Below are positions 17,062 through 25,205 of a DNA stretch of 64,000 bases, piece after piece. The DNA lies in contig NZ_JADPZX010000003.1 of the NCBI RefSeq assembly GCF_015712165.1, forward strand, positions 62,001-126,000, written 5' to 3'. The translations under genes and the position numbers were made by a program. This DNA comes from Streptomyces spinoverrucosus (lineage in GTDB: Bacteria; Actinomycetota; Actinomycetes; Streptomycetales; Streptomycetaceae). Every line of letters starts with the position of its first letter. Position 1 is the stretch's first letter. The notes under the pieces are model-generated. The model saw nothing but the letters and a program-made list of their open reading frames with translations. It was not told the DNA's origin and made no database searches.

Positions 17062-17079
17062 CGACCGATCATTCGGTCG
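17062..17079. promoter_or_regulatory. Dyad CGACCGA-N4-TCGGTCG upstream of paaK, PaaR-like operator
   Basis: Seven-base perfect arms with spacer TCAT lie 35 bp before the paaK start, in the gap divergent to an alpha/beta hydrolase. The core ACCG-N6-CGGT agrees with the ACCG-NN-CG-NN-CGGT core I recall for the TetR-type regulator PaaR of Corynebacterium. Binding is inferred only; no paaR gene is in the window. Confidence 0.55.
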
Positions 17080-17196
17080 AGGTGTTGTGGATCAGTAATC
17101 CAGCCCGGCGCGGTGGAGGCAAGTGGTCTGCCCGCACTTTCTGCGGCGGCCGGAACTCCGTTGCGCGGGGGCTCCCGGTCGTTGAGGATGACCGCC

Positions 17197-18054
17197 ATGC
17201 CCACCTTCAGCGCCCCCGACGGAACCCGGCTCGCCTACCATCTGCGCGGCGACGGCGACCCCCTGCTCGTCCTGCCCGGCGGCCCCATGCGGCCCTCCGC
17301 CTACCTCGGTGACCTGGGCGGACTCTCCGCCCGCCGCCGACTGGTCCTGCTCGACCTGCGCGGCACCGGCGACTCCGCGGTGCCGGCGGATCCGGCGACG
17401 TACCGCTGCGACCGGCTCGTGGACGACGTGGAGGCGCTGCGGGCCCACCTGGGCCTGGAGCGGATGGACCTGCTCGGCCACTCGGCGGGCGGCAGCCTGG
17501 CCATGCTGTACGCCGCCCGCCATCCCGAACGGGTGGCGCGGCTCGCGCTGATCACCGCGACGCCCTGGGCCCTGGGTATGCCGGCGACGACCGAGGACCG
17601 GCTGGCCGCCGCCCGGCTGCGGGAGGGCGAGTCGTGGTTCGCGGAGGCGTTCCCGGCGTTCGAGCGGTGGCTGCGGGAGGGCGGCGAATTCGATCCGCGG
17701 TTCATCCCGTTCTTCTACGGGCGCTGGGACGAGGCGGCCGCAGCGCATGCCAGGCGGGACGAGGAGGAGGGCAACGCGGAGGCCGCCGAACGGTACGGCT
17801 CCGAGGGCGCCTACGACCCGCCCGCGACCCGCGCCGCACTGGCCGCGCTGGCCGCCCCGGTCCTCGTGTACGCCGGCGAACTCGACGGCGGGCCCCGCCC
17901 CGACCTCGCCCGCCGCACGGCCGAGGCCTTCCCCAACGCCGAGGTGGCCGTGCAGCCGGGCGCGGGGCACTACCCGTGGGTGGACGACCCCGAGTGGTTC
18001 GTGGGACGCACCGCGGACTTCTTCGCAGGGAAAGGGAAGGGGACGGGCGAGTAG
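17197..18054 (+). CDS. Alpha/beta hydrolase
   Basis: The 285-residue protein has the alpha/beta hydrolase fold: oxyanion-region LLVLPGGPMRPSAYLGDL, nucleophile elbow GHSAGGS (Ser ~residue 94), acid in VYAGELDGG, and the His in GAGHYPWVDDPEWF. The fold and the DLRGTGDSA strand are close to proline iminopeptidase-like hydrolases, so a peptidase, esterase or lactonase are all possible. ATG 17197 lies nine bases after GAGG and is preferred to ATG 17188, which directly abuts it. It is divergent from paaK and ends 13 bp from a convergent acyl-CoA ligase, so it may hydrolyse esters or thioesters of the same pathway. Confidence 0.88.
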   Translation: MPTFSAPDGTRLAYHLRGDGDPLLVLPGGPMRPSAYLGDLGGLSARRRLVLLDLRGTGDSAVPADPATYRCDRLVDDVEALRAHLGLERMDLLGHSAGGSLAMLYAARHPERVARLALITATPWALGMPATTEDRLAAARLREGESWFAEAFPAFERWLREGGEFDPRFIPFFYGRWDEAAAAHARRDEEEGNAEAAERYGSEGAYDPPATRAALAALAAPVLVYAGELDGGPRPDLARRTAEAFPNAEVAVQPGAGHYPWVDDPEWFVGRTADFFAGKGKGTGE

Positions 18055-18067
18055 CCGGCGGTCTACT

Positions 18068-19675
18068 TCAGGGCCTGTCGGCCGCGGCGGCCACTTCCCT
18101 GGCCCACCGGTAGTCCGCCTTGCCGCTCGGGGAGCGGCGGATGGACTCGGTGATGACGAGCTGGCGCGGGATCTTGTACCCCGCCAGCCGGTCCCGGCAG
18201 TGGGTCTGGAGGTCCGCCAAAGTCAGCTTTCGGGCGCCCTCCCGCACCTGCACGACCGCCGCGACATGGTTGCCCCACTTCGCGTCCGGCACCCCGGCCA
18301 CCAGCGCGTCGTACACGTCCGGATGGGACTTCAGGGCCTGCTCGACCTCCTCCGGGTACACCTTCTCGCCCCCGGTGTTGATGCACTGCGAGCCACGGCC
18401 GAGGACGGTGACCACGCCCTGCTCGTCGACGGTGGCCATGTCGCCGAGCAGCACCCACCGCTCGTCGTCCCGCTCGAAGAAGGTCTCGGCGGTCTTCGCC
18501 GGGTCGTTGTAGTAGCCGAGCGGTACGTGGCCGCACTGGGCGATCCGGCCCACCTCGCCGACGGCCACCGGCTCGCGCGTCGCCGGATCCACCACCCGCG
18601 TACGGGAGTTGACGCGTATGCGGAAGCCCCGCTCGGGGCCGGAGTCGTCCGTCGCCGTGCCGTTGAAGCCGGACTCGGAGGAGCCGAAGTTGTTCAGCAG
18701 CATCACATGCGGGACGAGCGCGAGGAACTGCTCCCGCACCGTCTCCGACATGATCGCGCCGGACGAGGACACGCTGAACATCGAGGAGCAGTCCGTGCCC
18801 TTCAGCGGCCCGGAGAGGGCGTCGATCAGCGGGCGCAGCATCGCGTCGCCGACCAGCGACATGCTGGTGACCTTCTCCTTCTCGACGGTCCGCAGCACCT
18901 CCTCGGGCACGAACTTGCGGTGCAGTACGACGCGTTGCCCGAAGTTGAAGCCGATGAACGCCGTGAGCGTGGACGTGCCGTGCATCAGCGGGGGAGTGGG
19001 GAAGAAGGTGATGCCCGATCCGCCCGCCGCGACCCGCTCGGCCAGCTCCTCGGGCTTCCTCACCGGCTCACCGGTCGGCGCCCCACCGCCCAGCCCGGAG
19101 AAGAACAGATCCTCCTGCCGCCACATCACGCCCTTGGGCATCCCGGTCGTACCGCCGGTGTAGATGATGAACTGGTCGTCCCCGGAACGGGCCGGGAATC
19201 CGCGCTCCGGAGAGCCACCGTTCTCGGCCTCCGTGAACGGCACCCCCAGCGAGCCCCGCGCCCCCACCCGCACCAGATGCCGCACCTTCTCCGCCCGGGG
19301 AAGCGCCGCCGCCACCCGGTCCGTGAACTCCGCGTCGAACGCCACGGCCACCAGATCGGCGTCCCGGTAGAGATAGACCAGCTCCTCCTCGACATAGCGG
19401 TAGTTGACGTTCACCGGCACGATCCGCGCCTTCAGGCAGCCGAGCACCGTCTGGAGGTACTCGACGCCGTTGTACAGGTGCAGCCCGAGGTGCTCACCGG
19501 GGCGGATGTCGCTGTCGAGCAGGTGGTGACCGATGCGGTTGGCGGCCGCGTCCAACTCGGCGTACGTCAGCCGGCGCTCCGCGCCCGTGCCCGGGTGGTC
19601 GAGGTACACCAGCGCCTCACGGTCCGGCACCACGTCCACGACCGACTCGAACAGGTCGGCAAGGTTGTACTCCAC
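18068..19675 (-). CDS. Acyl-CoA synthetase, FadD19-like
   Basis: The 535-residue ANL enzyme carries YTGGTTGMPKGVMWRQED (~residues 170-187). The MWRQED continuation, a bulky insert after the phosphate loop, is typical of actinobacterial FadD19/FadD17-type ligases acting on steroid side-chain or related acids. Other motifs are NNFGSSESGFNG, LGRGSQCINTGGEKVYPEEVE and SPSGKADYRWA with the catalytic Lys. It should form an acyl-CoA from a large branched or polycyclic carboxylate. It is divergent from a crotonase gene, the same arrangement as fadD19/echA19 in Mycobacterium tuberculosis. The gap holds the TCTGAC dyad, which probably controls both directions. Confidence 0.92.
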   Translation of the reverse strand: MEYNLADLFESVVDVVPDREALVYLDHPGTGAERRLTYAELDAAANRIGHHLLDSDIRPGEHLGLHLYNGVEYLQTVLGCLKARIVPVNVNYRYVEEELVYLYRDADLVAVAFDAEFTDRVAAALPRAEKVRHLVRVGARGSLGVPFTEAENGGSPERGFPARSGDDQFIIYTGGTTGMPKGVMWRQEDLFFSGLGGGAPTGEPVRKPEELAERVAAGGSGITFFPTPPLMHGTSTLTAFIGFNFGQRVVLHRKFVPEEVLRTVEKEKVTSMSLVGDAMLRPLIDALSGPLKGTDCSSMFSVSSSGAIMSETVREQFLALVPHVMLLNNFGSSESGFNGTATDDSGPERGFRIRVNSRTRVVDPATREPVAVGEVGRIAQCGHVPLGYYNDPAKTAETFFERDDERWVLLGDMATVDEQGVVTVLGRGSQCINTGGEKVYPEEVEQALKSHPDVYDALVAGVPDAKWGNHVAAVVQVREGARKLTLADLQTHCRDRLAGYKIPRQLVITESIRRSPSGKADYRWAREVAAAADRP

Positions 19676-19760
19676 CGCTCCTCCTGACCTCGCTGTCCCT
19701 CGGGTTGCCGGTCATCAGAGCAAAGGGCGACACAACTGTGAAGGGTCCGCGCAGCAGAAA

Positions 19761-19777
19761 TCTGACTGACTGTCAGA
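19761..19777. promoter_or_regulatory. Dyad TCTGAC-N5-GTCAGA, second copy of the shared operator
   Basis: Perfect six-base arms flank TGACT, 64 bp before the crotonase ATG and 85 bp before the divergent ligase start. The flanks (AAA before, AAA after, then CTCTT) match those of the copy at 9732-9748. The recurrence in two divergent gaps is the main support for a common regulator. Confidence 0.65.
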
Positions 19778-19841
19778 AAACTCTTGAAGTGCCCACCCTC
19801 CTCCTGCAACCTGTTCTCGTTCCCGCGGACGGAGGACACCC

Positions 19842-20642
19842 ATGGGTGGCACCGAACACCTCACCGTGCAGCGCGAAGGCGCCACACTGGTGCTCACGCT
19901 CAACCGGCCCGAGGCCAAGAACGCGCTCTCGCTGCCGATGCTCGTAGGCCTGTACGACGGCTGGATCGAGGCCGACGAGGACGAGGCGATCCGCTCGATC
20001 GTGCTGACCGGCGCGGGCGGCGCCTTCTGCGCGGGCATGGACCTGAAGGCCCTGGCGGGCAAGGGGATGGCCGGTGAGCAGTACCGGGACCGGCTCAAGG
20101 CCGACCCCGACCTGCACTGGAAGGCCATGCTGCGCCACCACCGCCCACGCAAACCCGTGATCGCCGCCGTCGAGGGCCCGTGCGTCGCGGGCGGCACCGA
20201 GATCCTCCAGGGCACCGACATCCGCGTCGCGGCCGAGTCCGCGACCTTCGGGCTGTTCGAGGTCCGGCGCGGACTCTTCCCCATCGGCGGCTCGACCGTC
20301 CGGCTGCAACGCCAGATCCCCCGCACCCACGCCCTCGAAATGCTGCTCACCGGACGGCCGTACGGCGCCCGGGAGGCGGCGGACATCGGCCTGGTCGGCC
20401 ATGTCGTCCCCGACGGCACCGCGCTCGCCGAGGCGCTGAAGATCGCCGAACGGATCAACGCCTGCGGCCCGCTCGCCGTCGAGGCCGTCAAGGCGTCGGT
20501 GTACGAGACCGCCGAGATGACCGAGACCGACGGCCTGGCCGCCGAACTCGCCCGTGGCTGGCCGATCTTCGACACCGCGGACGCCAAGGAGGGCGCCCGC
20601 GCCTTCGCGGAGAAGCGACCGTCTCACTACAAGCGCGCCTGA
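19842..20642 (+). CDS. Enoyl-CoA hydratase/isomerase family (crotonase), EchA19-like
   Basis: The 266-residue crotonase-fold protein has the oxyanion-hole segment GAGGAFCAGMDLKALAG, the second oxyanion turn AVEGPCVAGGTEILQGTDIRVA, and FEVRRGLFPIGGST, where a catalytic glutamate is expected after the loop. It would hydrate or isomerise a 2-enoyl-CoA. It is first in a four-gene operon with overlapping stops, followed 19 bp later by the DUF35 gene. GGAGG lies eight bases before the ATG. Position and divergence from a FadD19-like ligase mirror echA19 in the mycobacterial cholesterol cluster, although substrate identity is only inferred. Confidence 0.92.
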   Translation: MGGTEHLTVQREGATLVLTLNRPEAKNALSLPMLVGLYDGWIEADEDEAIRSIVLTGAGGAFCAGMDLKALAGKGMAGEQYRDRLKADPDLHWKAMLRHHRPRKPVIAAVEGPCVAGGTEILQGTDIRVAAESATFGLFEVRRGLFPIGGSTVRLQRQIPRTHALEMLLTGRPYGAREAADIGLVGHVVPDGTALAEALKIAERINACGPLAVEAVKASVYETAEMTETDGLAAELARGWPIFDTADAKEGARAFAEKRPSHYKRA

Positions 20643-20661
20643 CCTCCAAGGAGTTCCCGCG

Positions 20662-21603
20662 ATGCCCGAAGTCCTCAAAGCCCCCCTCGTCGTCGAGTTC
20701 CCCTTCACCCGCTCCCTCGGCCCCGTCCAGAGCGCCTTCCTCACCGGCCTGCGCGAACGCGTCGTCCTGGGCGTGCACACCGGCGACGGCCGCACCCTCG
20801 TCCCACCGGTCGAGTACGACCCCGTCACCGCCGAGGAGATCCGCGACCTCGTCGAGATCGCCCCCACCGGCACCGTCACCACCTGGGCCTGGAACCACGC
20901 CCCCCGCCGCGGTCAGCCCCTCGACACCCCCTTCGCCTGGGCCCTGGTCCGCCTCGACGGCGCCGACACGGCCCTGCTGCACGCCCTGGACGCCCCGGGA
21001 CCGGAGGCGGTCCACACCGGCATGCGGGTCCGCGTCCGCTGGGCGGAGCAACGCACCGGCGCCATCACCGACATCGCCTGCTTCGAGCCGTACGACGGCG
21101 AAGACGCCCAACCGACCGGCCACACCGGCGAGTTCGAGGACCCGGTCACCGGCATCGTCGCGCACGCCCGGCTCGACTACTCCTACAGCCCCGGCCGCGC
21201 CCAGTCCGCCTACATCAGGGCGCTCTCCGACCGGCGGACCGTCGGCGAACGCTGCCCGTCCTGCCGCAAGGTGTACGTGCCGCCCCGGGGCGCCTGCCCC
21301 ACCTGCGGCATCGCCACCGGCGAACAGGTCGAGGTCGGCCCGCGCGGCACGGTCACCACGTTCTGCATCGTCAACATCAAAGCGAAGAACCTGGACATCG
21401 AAGTCCCGTACGTCTACGCCCACATCGCCCTCGACGGAGCCGGCCTCGCCCTGCACGGACGCATCGGCGGCATCCCGTACGACCAGGTCCGGATGGGCCT
21501 GCGGGTCGAACCCGTGTGGACCGAGGACAGCCGCTACCCCGACCACTACCGGCCGACCGGCGAACCCGACGCGGACTACGACACGTACAAGGAGCTGCTG
21601 TGA
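20662..21603 (+). CDS. Double OB-fold DUF35 / zinc-ribbon protein (Rv3521-like)
   Basis: The 313-residue protein contains two DUF35-type OB folds. The N-terminal copy (~1-150) lacks a zinc ribbon. The C-terminal copy (~185-300) begins with ERCPSCRKVYVPPRGACPTC, a four-cysteine rubredoxin-like zinc ribbon. Single DUF35 domains partner thiolase-fold proteins, for example ChsH2 with the aldolase Ltp2, and supply a CoA-binding surface. Here a tandem DUF35 precedes two thiolase-fold genes, suggesting one OB fold for each partner. AAGGAG precedes ATG 20662. The stop overlaps the next start (GTGA), so translation is coupled. Confidence 0.88.
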   Translation: MPEVLKAPLVVEFPFTRSLGPVQSAFLTGLRERVVLGVHTGDGRTLVPPVEYDPVTAEEIRDLVEIAPTGTVTTWAWNHAPRRGQPLDTPFAWALVRLDGADTALLHALDAPGPEAVHTGMRVRVRWAEQRTGAITDIACFEPYDGEDAQPTGHTGEFEDPVTGIVAHARLDYSYSPGRAQSAYIRALSDRRTVGERCPSCRKVYVPPRGACPTCGIATGEQVEVGPRGTVTTFCIVNIKAKNLDIEVPYVYAHIALDGAGLALHGRIGGIPYDQVRMGLRVEPVWTEDSRYPDHYRPTGEPDADYDTYKELL

Positions 21604-22649
21604 CCCGCGACATCGCCGTCGTCGCCTTCGCCCAGACCGACCATCGGCGCACCAGCGACGAGCTCTCCGAGGTCGAGATGCTCATGCCGGTCCTGCACGA
21701 GGTGCTGGACCGCACCGGCCTGAAGACCGCCGACATCGGCTTCACCTGCTCCGGCTCCAGCGACTACCTCGCCGGCCGCGCCTTCTCCTTCACCCTCGCC
21801 CTGGACGGCGTGGGCGCCTGGCCGCCGATCTCCGAGTCGCACGTCGAGATGGACGGCGCCTGGGCGCTGTACGAGGCGTGGACCAAGCTGCTCACGGGGG
21901 AGGCGGACACCGCCCTCGTGTACGCGTACGGCAAGTCCTCGCCGGGCTCGGTGCGGGACGTCCTCACCCGCCAGCTCGACCCGTACTACGTCGCCCCGCT
22001 GTGGCCCGACTCCGTCGCCCTCGCCGCCCTCCAGGCCCAGGCGCTCATCGACGCGGGCGAGACCGACGAGCCCGCCCTCGCCGCCGTCGCCGCCCGCAGC
22101 CGCGCGGCGGCCGAGGACAACCCCCACGCCCAACTGCGGGGTCCGGTGCCGCACGGGGAGTACGTGGTACGGCCCCTGCGCACCGGCGACTGCCCGCCCA
22201 TCGGCGACGGCGCCGCAGCCGTGATCCTCGCCGCCGGGGAACGCGCCCGCGAGCTGTGCGCACGCCCCGCCTGGATCCGCGGCATCGACCACCGCATCGA
22301 GGCGCACGGCCTCGGCGTCCGCGACCTCACCGACTCGCCCTCCACCCGCCTGGCCGCCGAGCGCGCCGGAGCCTTCGAACGGCCCGTCGACACCGCCGAG
22401 CTGCACGCGCCGTTCACCGCCCAGGAGGTCGTCCTGCGCAAGGCCCTGCGCTTCGACGACACGGTGTCCGTCAACCCGTCCGGCGGGGCGCTCGCCGCCC
22501 ACCCGATCATGGCCGCCGGCCTGATCCGTATCGGTGAGGCGGCGGCACGCATCCACCGGGGCGAGTCCGACCGGGCCCTCGCCCACGCCACGTCCGGCCC
22601 CTGTCTGCAACAGAACCTGGTCGCCGTACTCGAAGGGGATCCCCGATGA
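21600..22649 (+). CDS. Thiolase-fold protein lacking the catalytic cysteine (Ltp4-like)
   Basis: The 349-residue protein has the thiolase/SCP-x fold: C-terminal VNPSGGALAAHPIMAAGLIRI and a final SGPCLQQN loop. However, the N-terminal segment that normally reads CASG reads SHVEMDGAWALYEAW, with no nucleophilic cysteine. Classical thiolysis is therefore unlikely. Ltp2-type members of this family instead catalyse a retro-aldol cleavage of steroid side-chain thioesters, together with a DUF35 partner. The GTG start overlaps the DUF35 stop and the TGA overlaps the next ATG. Length and order fit ltp4 of M. tuberculosis. Function is inferred from family and synteny. Confidence 0.87.
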   Translation: MTRDIAVVAFAQTDHRRTSDELSEVEMLMPVLHEVLDRTGLKTADIGFTCSGSSDYLAGRAFSFTLALDGVGAWPPISESHVEMDGAWALYEAWTKLLTGEADTALVYAYGKSSPGSVRDVLTRQLDPYYVAPLWPDSVALAALQAQALIDAGETDEPALAAVAARSRAAAEDNPHAQLRGPVPHGEYVVRPLRTGDCPPIGDGAAAVILAAGERARELCARPAWIRGIDHRIEAHGLGVRDLTDSPSTRLAAERAGAFERPVDTAELHAPFTAQEVVLRKALRFDDTVSVNPSGGALAAHPIMAAGLIRIGEAAARIHRGESDRALAHATSGPCLQQNLVAVLEGDPR

Positions 22650-23812
22650 GCAAGGAGCCCGTGGCCGTCGTAGGCGTCGGCCAGACCAAGCACGTGGCGG
22701 CACGCCGGGACGTCTCCCTCGCCGGGCTCGTCCGGGAGGCGGCCCGACGCGCCCTCGACGACGCCGAGCTGACCTGGGCCGACATCGACGCCGTCGTCAT
22801 CGGCAAGGCGCCCGACTTCTTCGAGGGCGTGATGATGCCGGAGCTGTACCTGGCGGACGCGCTCGGCGCGGTCGGCAAGCCGATGCTGCGCGTGCACACC
22901 GCCGGCTCCGTCGGCGGCTCCACCGCCCTGGTCGCGGCCCAGCTCGTCGCCGCCCGCGTGCACGCCACCGTCCTCACCCTCGCCTTCGAAAAGCAGTCCG
23001 AGTCCAACGCCATGTGGGGCTTGTCCCTGCCGATCCCGTTCCAGCAGCCGCTGCTGGCCGGGGCGGGCGGCTTCTTCGCCCCGCACGTGCGGGCGTACAT
23101 GCGCCGCAGCGGCGCGCCCGACACGATCGGCTCGCTCGTGGCGTACAAGGACCGGCGCAACGCCCTGAAGAACCCCTACGCCCACCTCCACGAGCACGAC
23201 ATCACCCTGGAGAAGGTCCAGGCCTCGCCCATGCTCTGGGACCCGATCCGCTACTCGGAGACCTGCCCGTCCTCCGACGGCGCCTGCGCCATGATCCTCA
23301 CCGACCGCGCCGGAGCCGCCCGGGCGCCCCGCCCGCCCGCCTGGATGCTCGGCGGCGCGATGCGCAGCGAACCCACCCTCTTCGCCGGGAAGGACTTCGT
23401 CTCGCCACGGGCCGGCCGGGACTGCGCCGCCGACGTGTACCGGCAGGCGGGGATCGCCGACCCGCGCCGGGACATCGACGCCGCCGAGATCTACGTACCG
23501 TTCTCCTGGTACGAGCCGATGTGGCTGGAGAACCTCGGCTTCGCCGCCGAGGGCGAGGGCTGGAAGCTCACCGAGTCCGGGGTGACCGAACTGGACGGGG
23601 ACCTGCCGGTCAACATGTCGGGCGGCGTGCTGTCCACCAACCCCATCGGCGCCTCCGGCATGATCCGCTTCGCGGAGGCGGCCCTCCAGGTGCGCGGGCT
23701 GGCGGGAGACCATCAGGTCGACGGCGCCCGGAAGGTGCTCGGACACGCCTACGGCGGCGGCTCGCAGTTCTTCTCGATGTGGCTCGTGGGAGCGCGTCCG
23801 CCGGACGCCTGA
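22646..23812 (+). CDS. Second thiolase-fold protein lacking the catalytic cysteine (Ltp3-like)
   Basis: The 388-residue protein is a longer SCP-x/thiolase homologue. The usual CASG nucleophile site reads TAGSVGGSTAL. The C-terminal NMSGGVLSTNPIGASGMIRF replaces the NPxGG…GHPxGATG block, and the final catalytic-cysteine loop is GGGSQFFSM, also without Cys. It is therefore not a classical thiolase and is a candidate aldolase or scaffold that pairs with the preceding thiolase-like subunit and the DUF35 protein. ATG overlaps the upstream TGA (ATGA). It is the last gene of the operon; no strong terminator hairpin is visible before the DUF397 gene. Confidence 0.87.
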   Translation: MSKEPVAVVGVGQTKHVAARRDVSLAGLVREAARRALDDAELTWADIDAVVIGKAPDFFEGVMMPELYLADALGAVGKPMLRVHTAGSVGGSTALVAAQLVAARVHATVLTLAFEKQSESNAMWGLSLPIPFQQPLLAGAGGFFAPHVRAYMRRSGAPDTIGSLVAYKDRRNALKNPYAHLHEHDITLEKVQASPMLWDPIRYSETCPSSDGACAMILTDRAGAARAPRPPAWMLGGAMRSEPTLFAGKDFVSPRAGRDCAADVYRQAGIADPRRDIDAAEIYVPFSWYEPMWLENLGFAAEGEGWKLTESGVTELDGDLPVNMSGGVLSTNPIGASGMIRFAEAALQVRGLAGDHQVDGARKVLGHAYGGGSQFFSMWLVGARPPDA

Positions 23813-23894
23813 AAGGTCCTCCTCACGTGGCCTGTTGGCTCCGGGGACCGATCGCTAGGCTGGCCGCGGACGACGAGTCGGGAGGAGCACGGAC

Positions 23895-24137
23895 GTGGCC
23901 GAGACCACCACCCAGCAGCAGCCGCTCAAGGGCTGGGACAAGCCGGAACTGGACCTGAGCAACGCCGAATGGCAGTCCAGCAGCCGCGGCCTGGGGGATG
24001 TGCAGATCGCCTTTGTCGAGGGTTTCATCGCCATGCGCAACAGCGGCCGCCCGGAGAGCCCCTCCCTGATCTTCACCCCCGCCGAGTGGGGAGCGTTCGT
24101 GTCGGGCGCCCGGGAGGGTGAGTTCGACCTGACCTGA
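23895..24137 (+). CDS. DUF397 domain protein
   Basis: The 80-residue protein matches DUF397: WQSSSRGLGDVQIAFVEGFIAMRNSGRPESPSLIFTPAEWGAFVSGAREGEFD corresponds to the family's W-x-K-S-S…G…C/V-E-V…VAVRDS…P…F…W…F…G…K core. DUF397 proteins are small partners, often antagonists, of WhiJ-like helix-turn-helix regulators and are numerous in Streptomyces. The usual adjacent XRE regulator is missing here, so this is an orphan copy. It starts with GTG after GGGAGG. The gap to the thiolase-like gene is 82 bp, so independent transcription is likely. Confidence 0.88.
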   Translation: MAETTTQQQPLKGWDKPELDLSNAEWQSSSRGLGDVQIAFVEGFIAMRNSGRPESPSLIFTPAEWGAFVSGAREGEFDLT

Positions 24138-24289
24138 GGCCACCCGGGTGAACCGGGGTGGACGGGCCGATCCGGGGGTGTTCCGCCCGGTTTTCGGGAC
24201 ACGCGATCCTGTGAGACCTCCCGGGGCGGAGGCCTGAGCGAGGCTGGCCCCGGGAAGTAGGTCGGTCGCCACTTCCGGAGGTGAGGAAC

Positions 24290-25195
24290 ATGAGCACCCT
24301 GCCGGTCATCGCCGCGTTCGACGGTTCGGACGACAGTCTGCGGGCCCTGGACTGGGCCCTCGACGCCGCCCGCAGGCGCAGCGCGCCGCTGCGGGTGGTG
24401 CATGTGCGGCAGTACGCCGTGCGGGTGCCCGCCGGTGTGGAGGTCGCCCGGCTGCCGGAGCCGGAGGACGATCCGGTACTCGTCCGGGCCCGCACGTACC
24501 TCGCCGAGCGCGCCGAGGGACTGGTCGTGGACTACCTCGGCCCGGAGGGCACCCCGGCCGCCGTACTCCCCGAAATGGGCGCCGAAGCGCAGCTGTTGGT
24601 GCTCGGCTCCCGGGGGCGCGGCGGTTTCGCGAGGCTCCTGCTCGGCTCCAACGGCCTCGCGGCGGCCCGGGACGCCGAGTGCCCGGTCGTCGTGGTGCCC
24701 CGGCCCGGCCGCGAGGTCGACGACGCCCCGCCGCAGGAACCGGGACCCCGGGTGGTCGTCGGCCTCAACGTGGACGGCCCGGACGACGCCGCCCTCGCCT
24801 TCGCCTTCGAGGAGGCCGCGCGGCGCGACGCCCGCCTCCAGGTGGTCGCCGCGTACCCGTGGCCCGTGCAGCTCTGGGCGGGCTCCACGGGCGAGCTGCT
24901 GACGACCGGTATCGACCAGGACGCCGTCGAGAGCGAGACCCGTGCCCTCGCGGAGGGCTTCCTCGCCCCGCACCGCCGCCGTCACCCCGACGTCCGGGCG
25001 GAGGTGTACCTGGCCCCCGGAGACGCCGCCGCCCAGCTGGTCGCGAACTCGCGGGACGCCGACCTGGTCGTCGTCGGCCGTCACCGACGCCGCCTGCTCG
25101 CCCCCGCCCGCATGATGGGCTCGGTCACCCACGCCGTACTGCTGCACGCGGCGAGCCCGGTGGCGGTGGTGCCGCCCGCGCCGCCGGAGGAGTGA
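24290..25195 (+). CDS. Tandem universal stress protein
   Basis: The 301-residue protein contains two UspA domains (~1-145 and ~155-300). The first has the DGSDDSLRAL start and the ATP-binding GSRGRGGFARLLLGSNGLAAARDAECPVVVV motif. The second has VGLNVDGPDD, and its loop reads GRHRRRLLAPARMMGSVTHAVLLHAASPVAVV, a less canonical G-2x-G-9x-G(S/T) site. Such proteins bind ATP and respond to stationary phase, hypoxia or redox stress. ATG 24290 follows GGAGG with a nine-base spacer and is preferred over GTG 24281. It is monocistronic by spacing. Confidence 0.92.
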   Translation: MSTLPVIAAFDGSDDSLRALDWALDAARRRSAPLRVVHVRQYAVRVPAGVEVARLPEPEDDPVLVRARTYLAERAEGLVVDYLGPEGTPAAVLPEMGAEAQLLVLGSRGRGGFARLLLGSNGLAAARDAECPVVVVPRPGREVDDAPPQEPGPRVVVGLNVDGPDDAALAFAFEEAARRDARLQVVAAYPWPVQLWAGSTGELLTTGIDQDAVESETRALAEGFLAPHRRRHPDVRAEVYLAPGDAAAQLVANSRDADLVVVGRHRRRLLAPARMMGSVTHAVLLHAASPVAVVPPAPPEE

Positions 25196-25205
25196 AACGC
25201 GCTGA

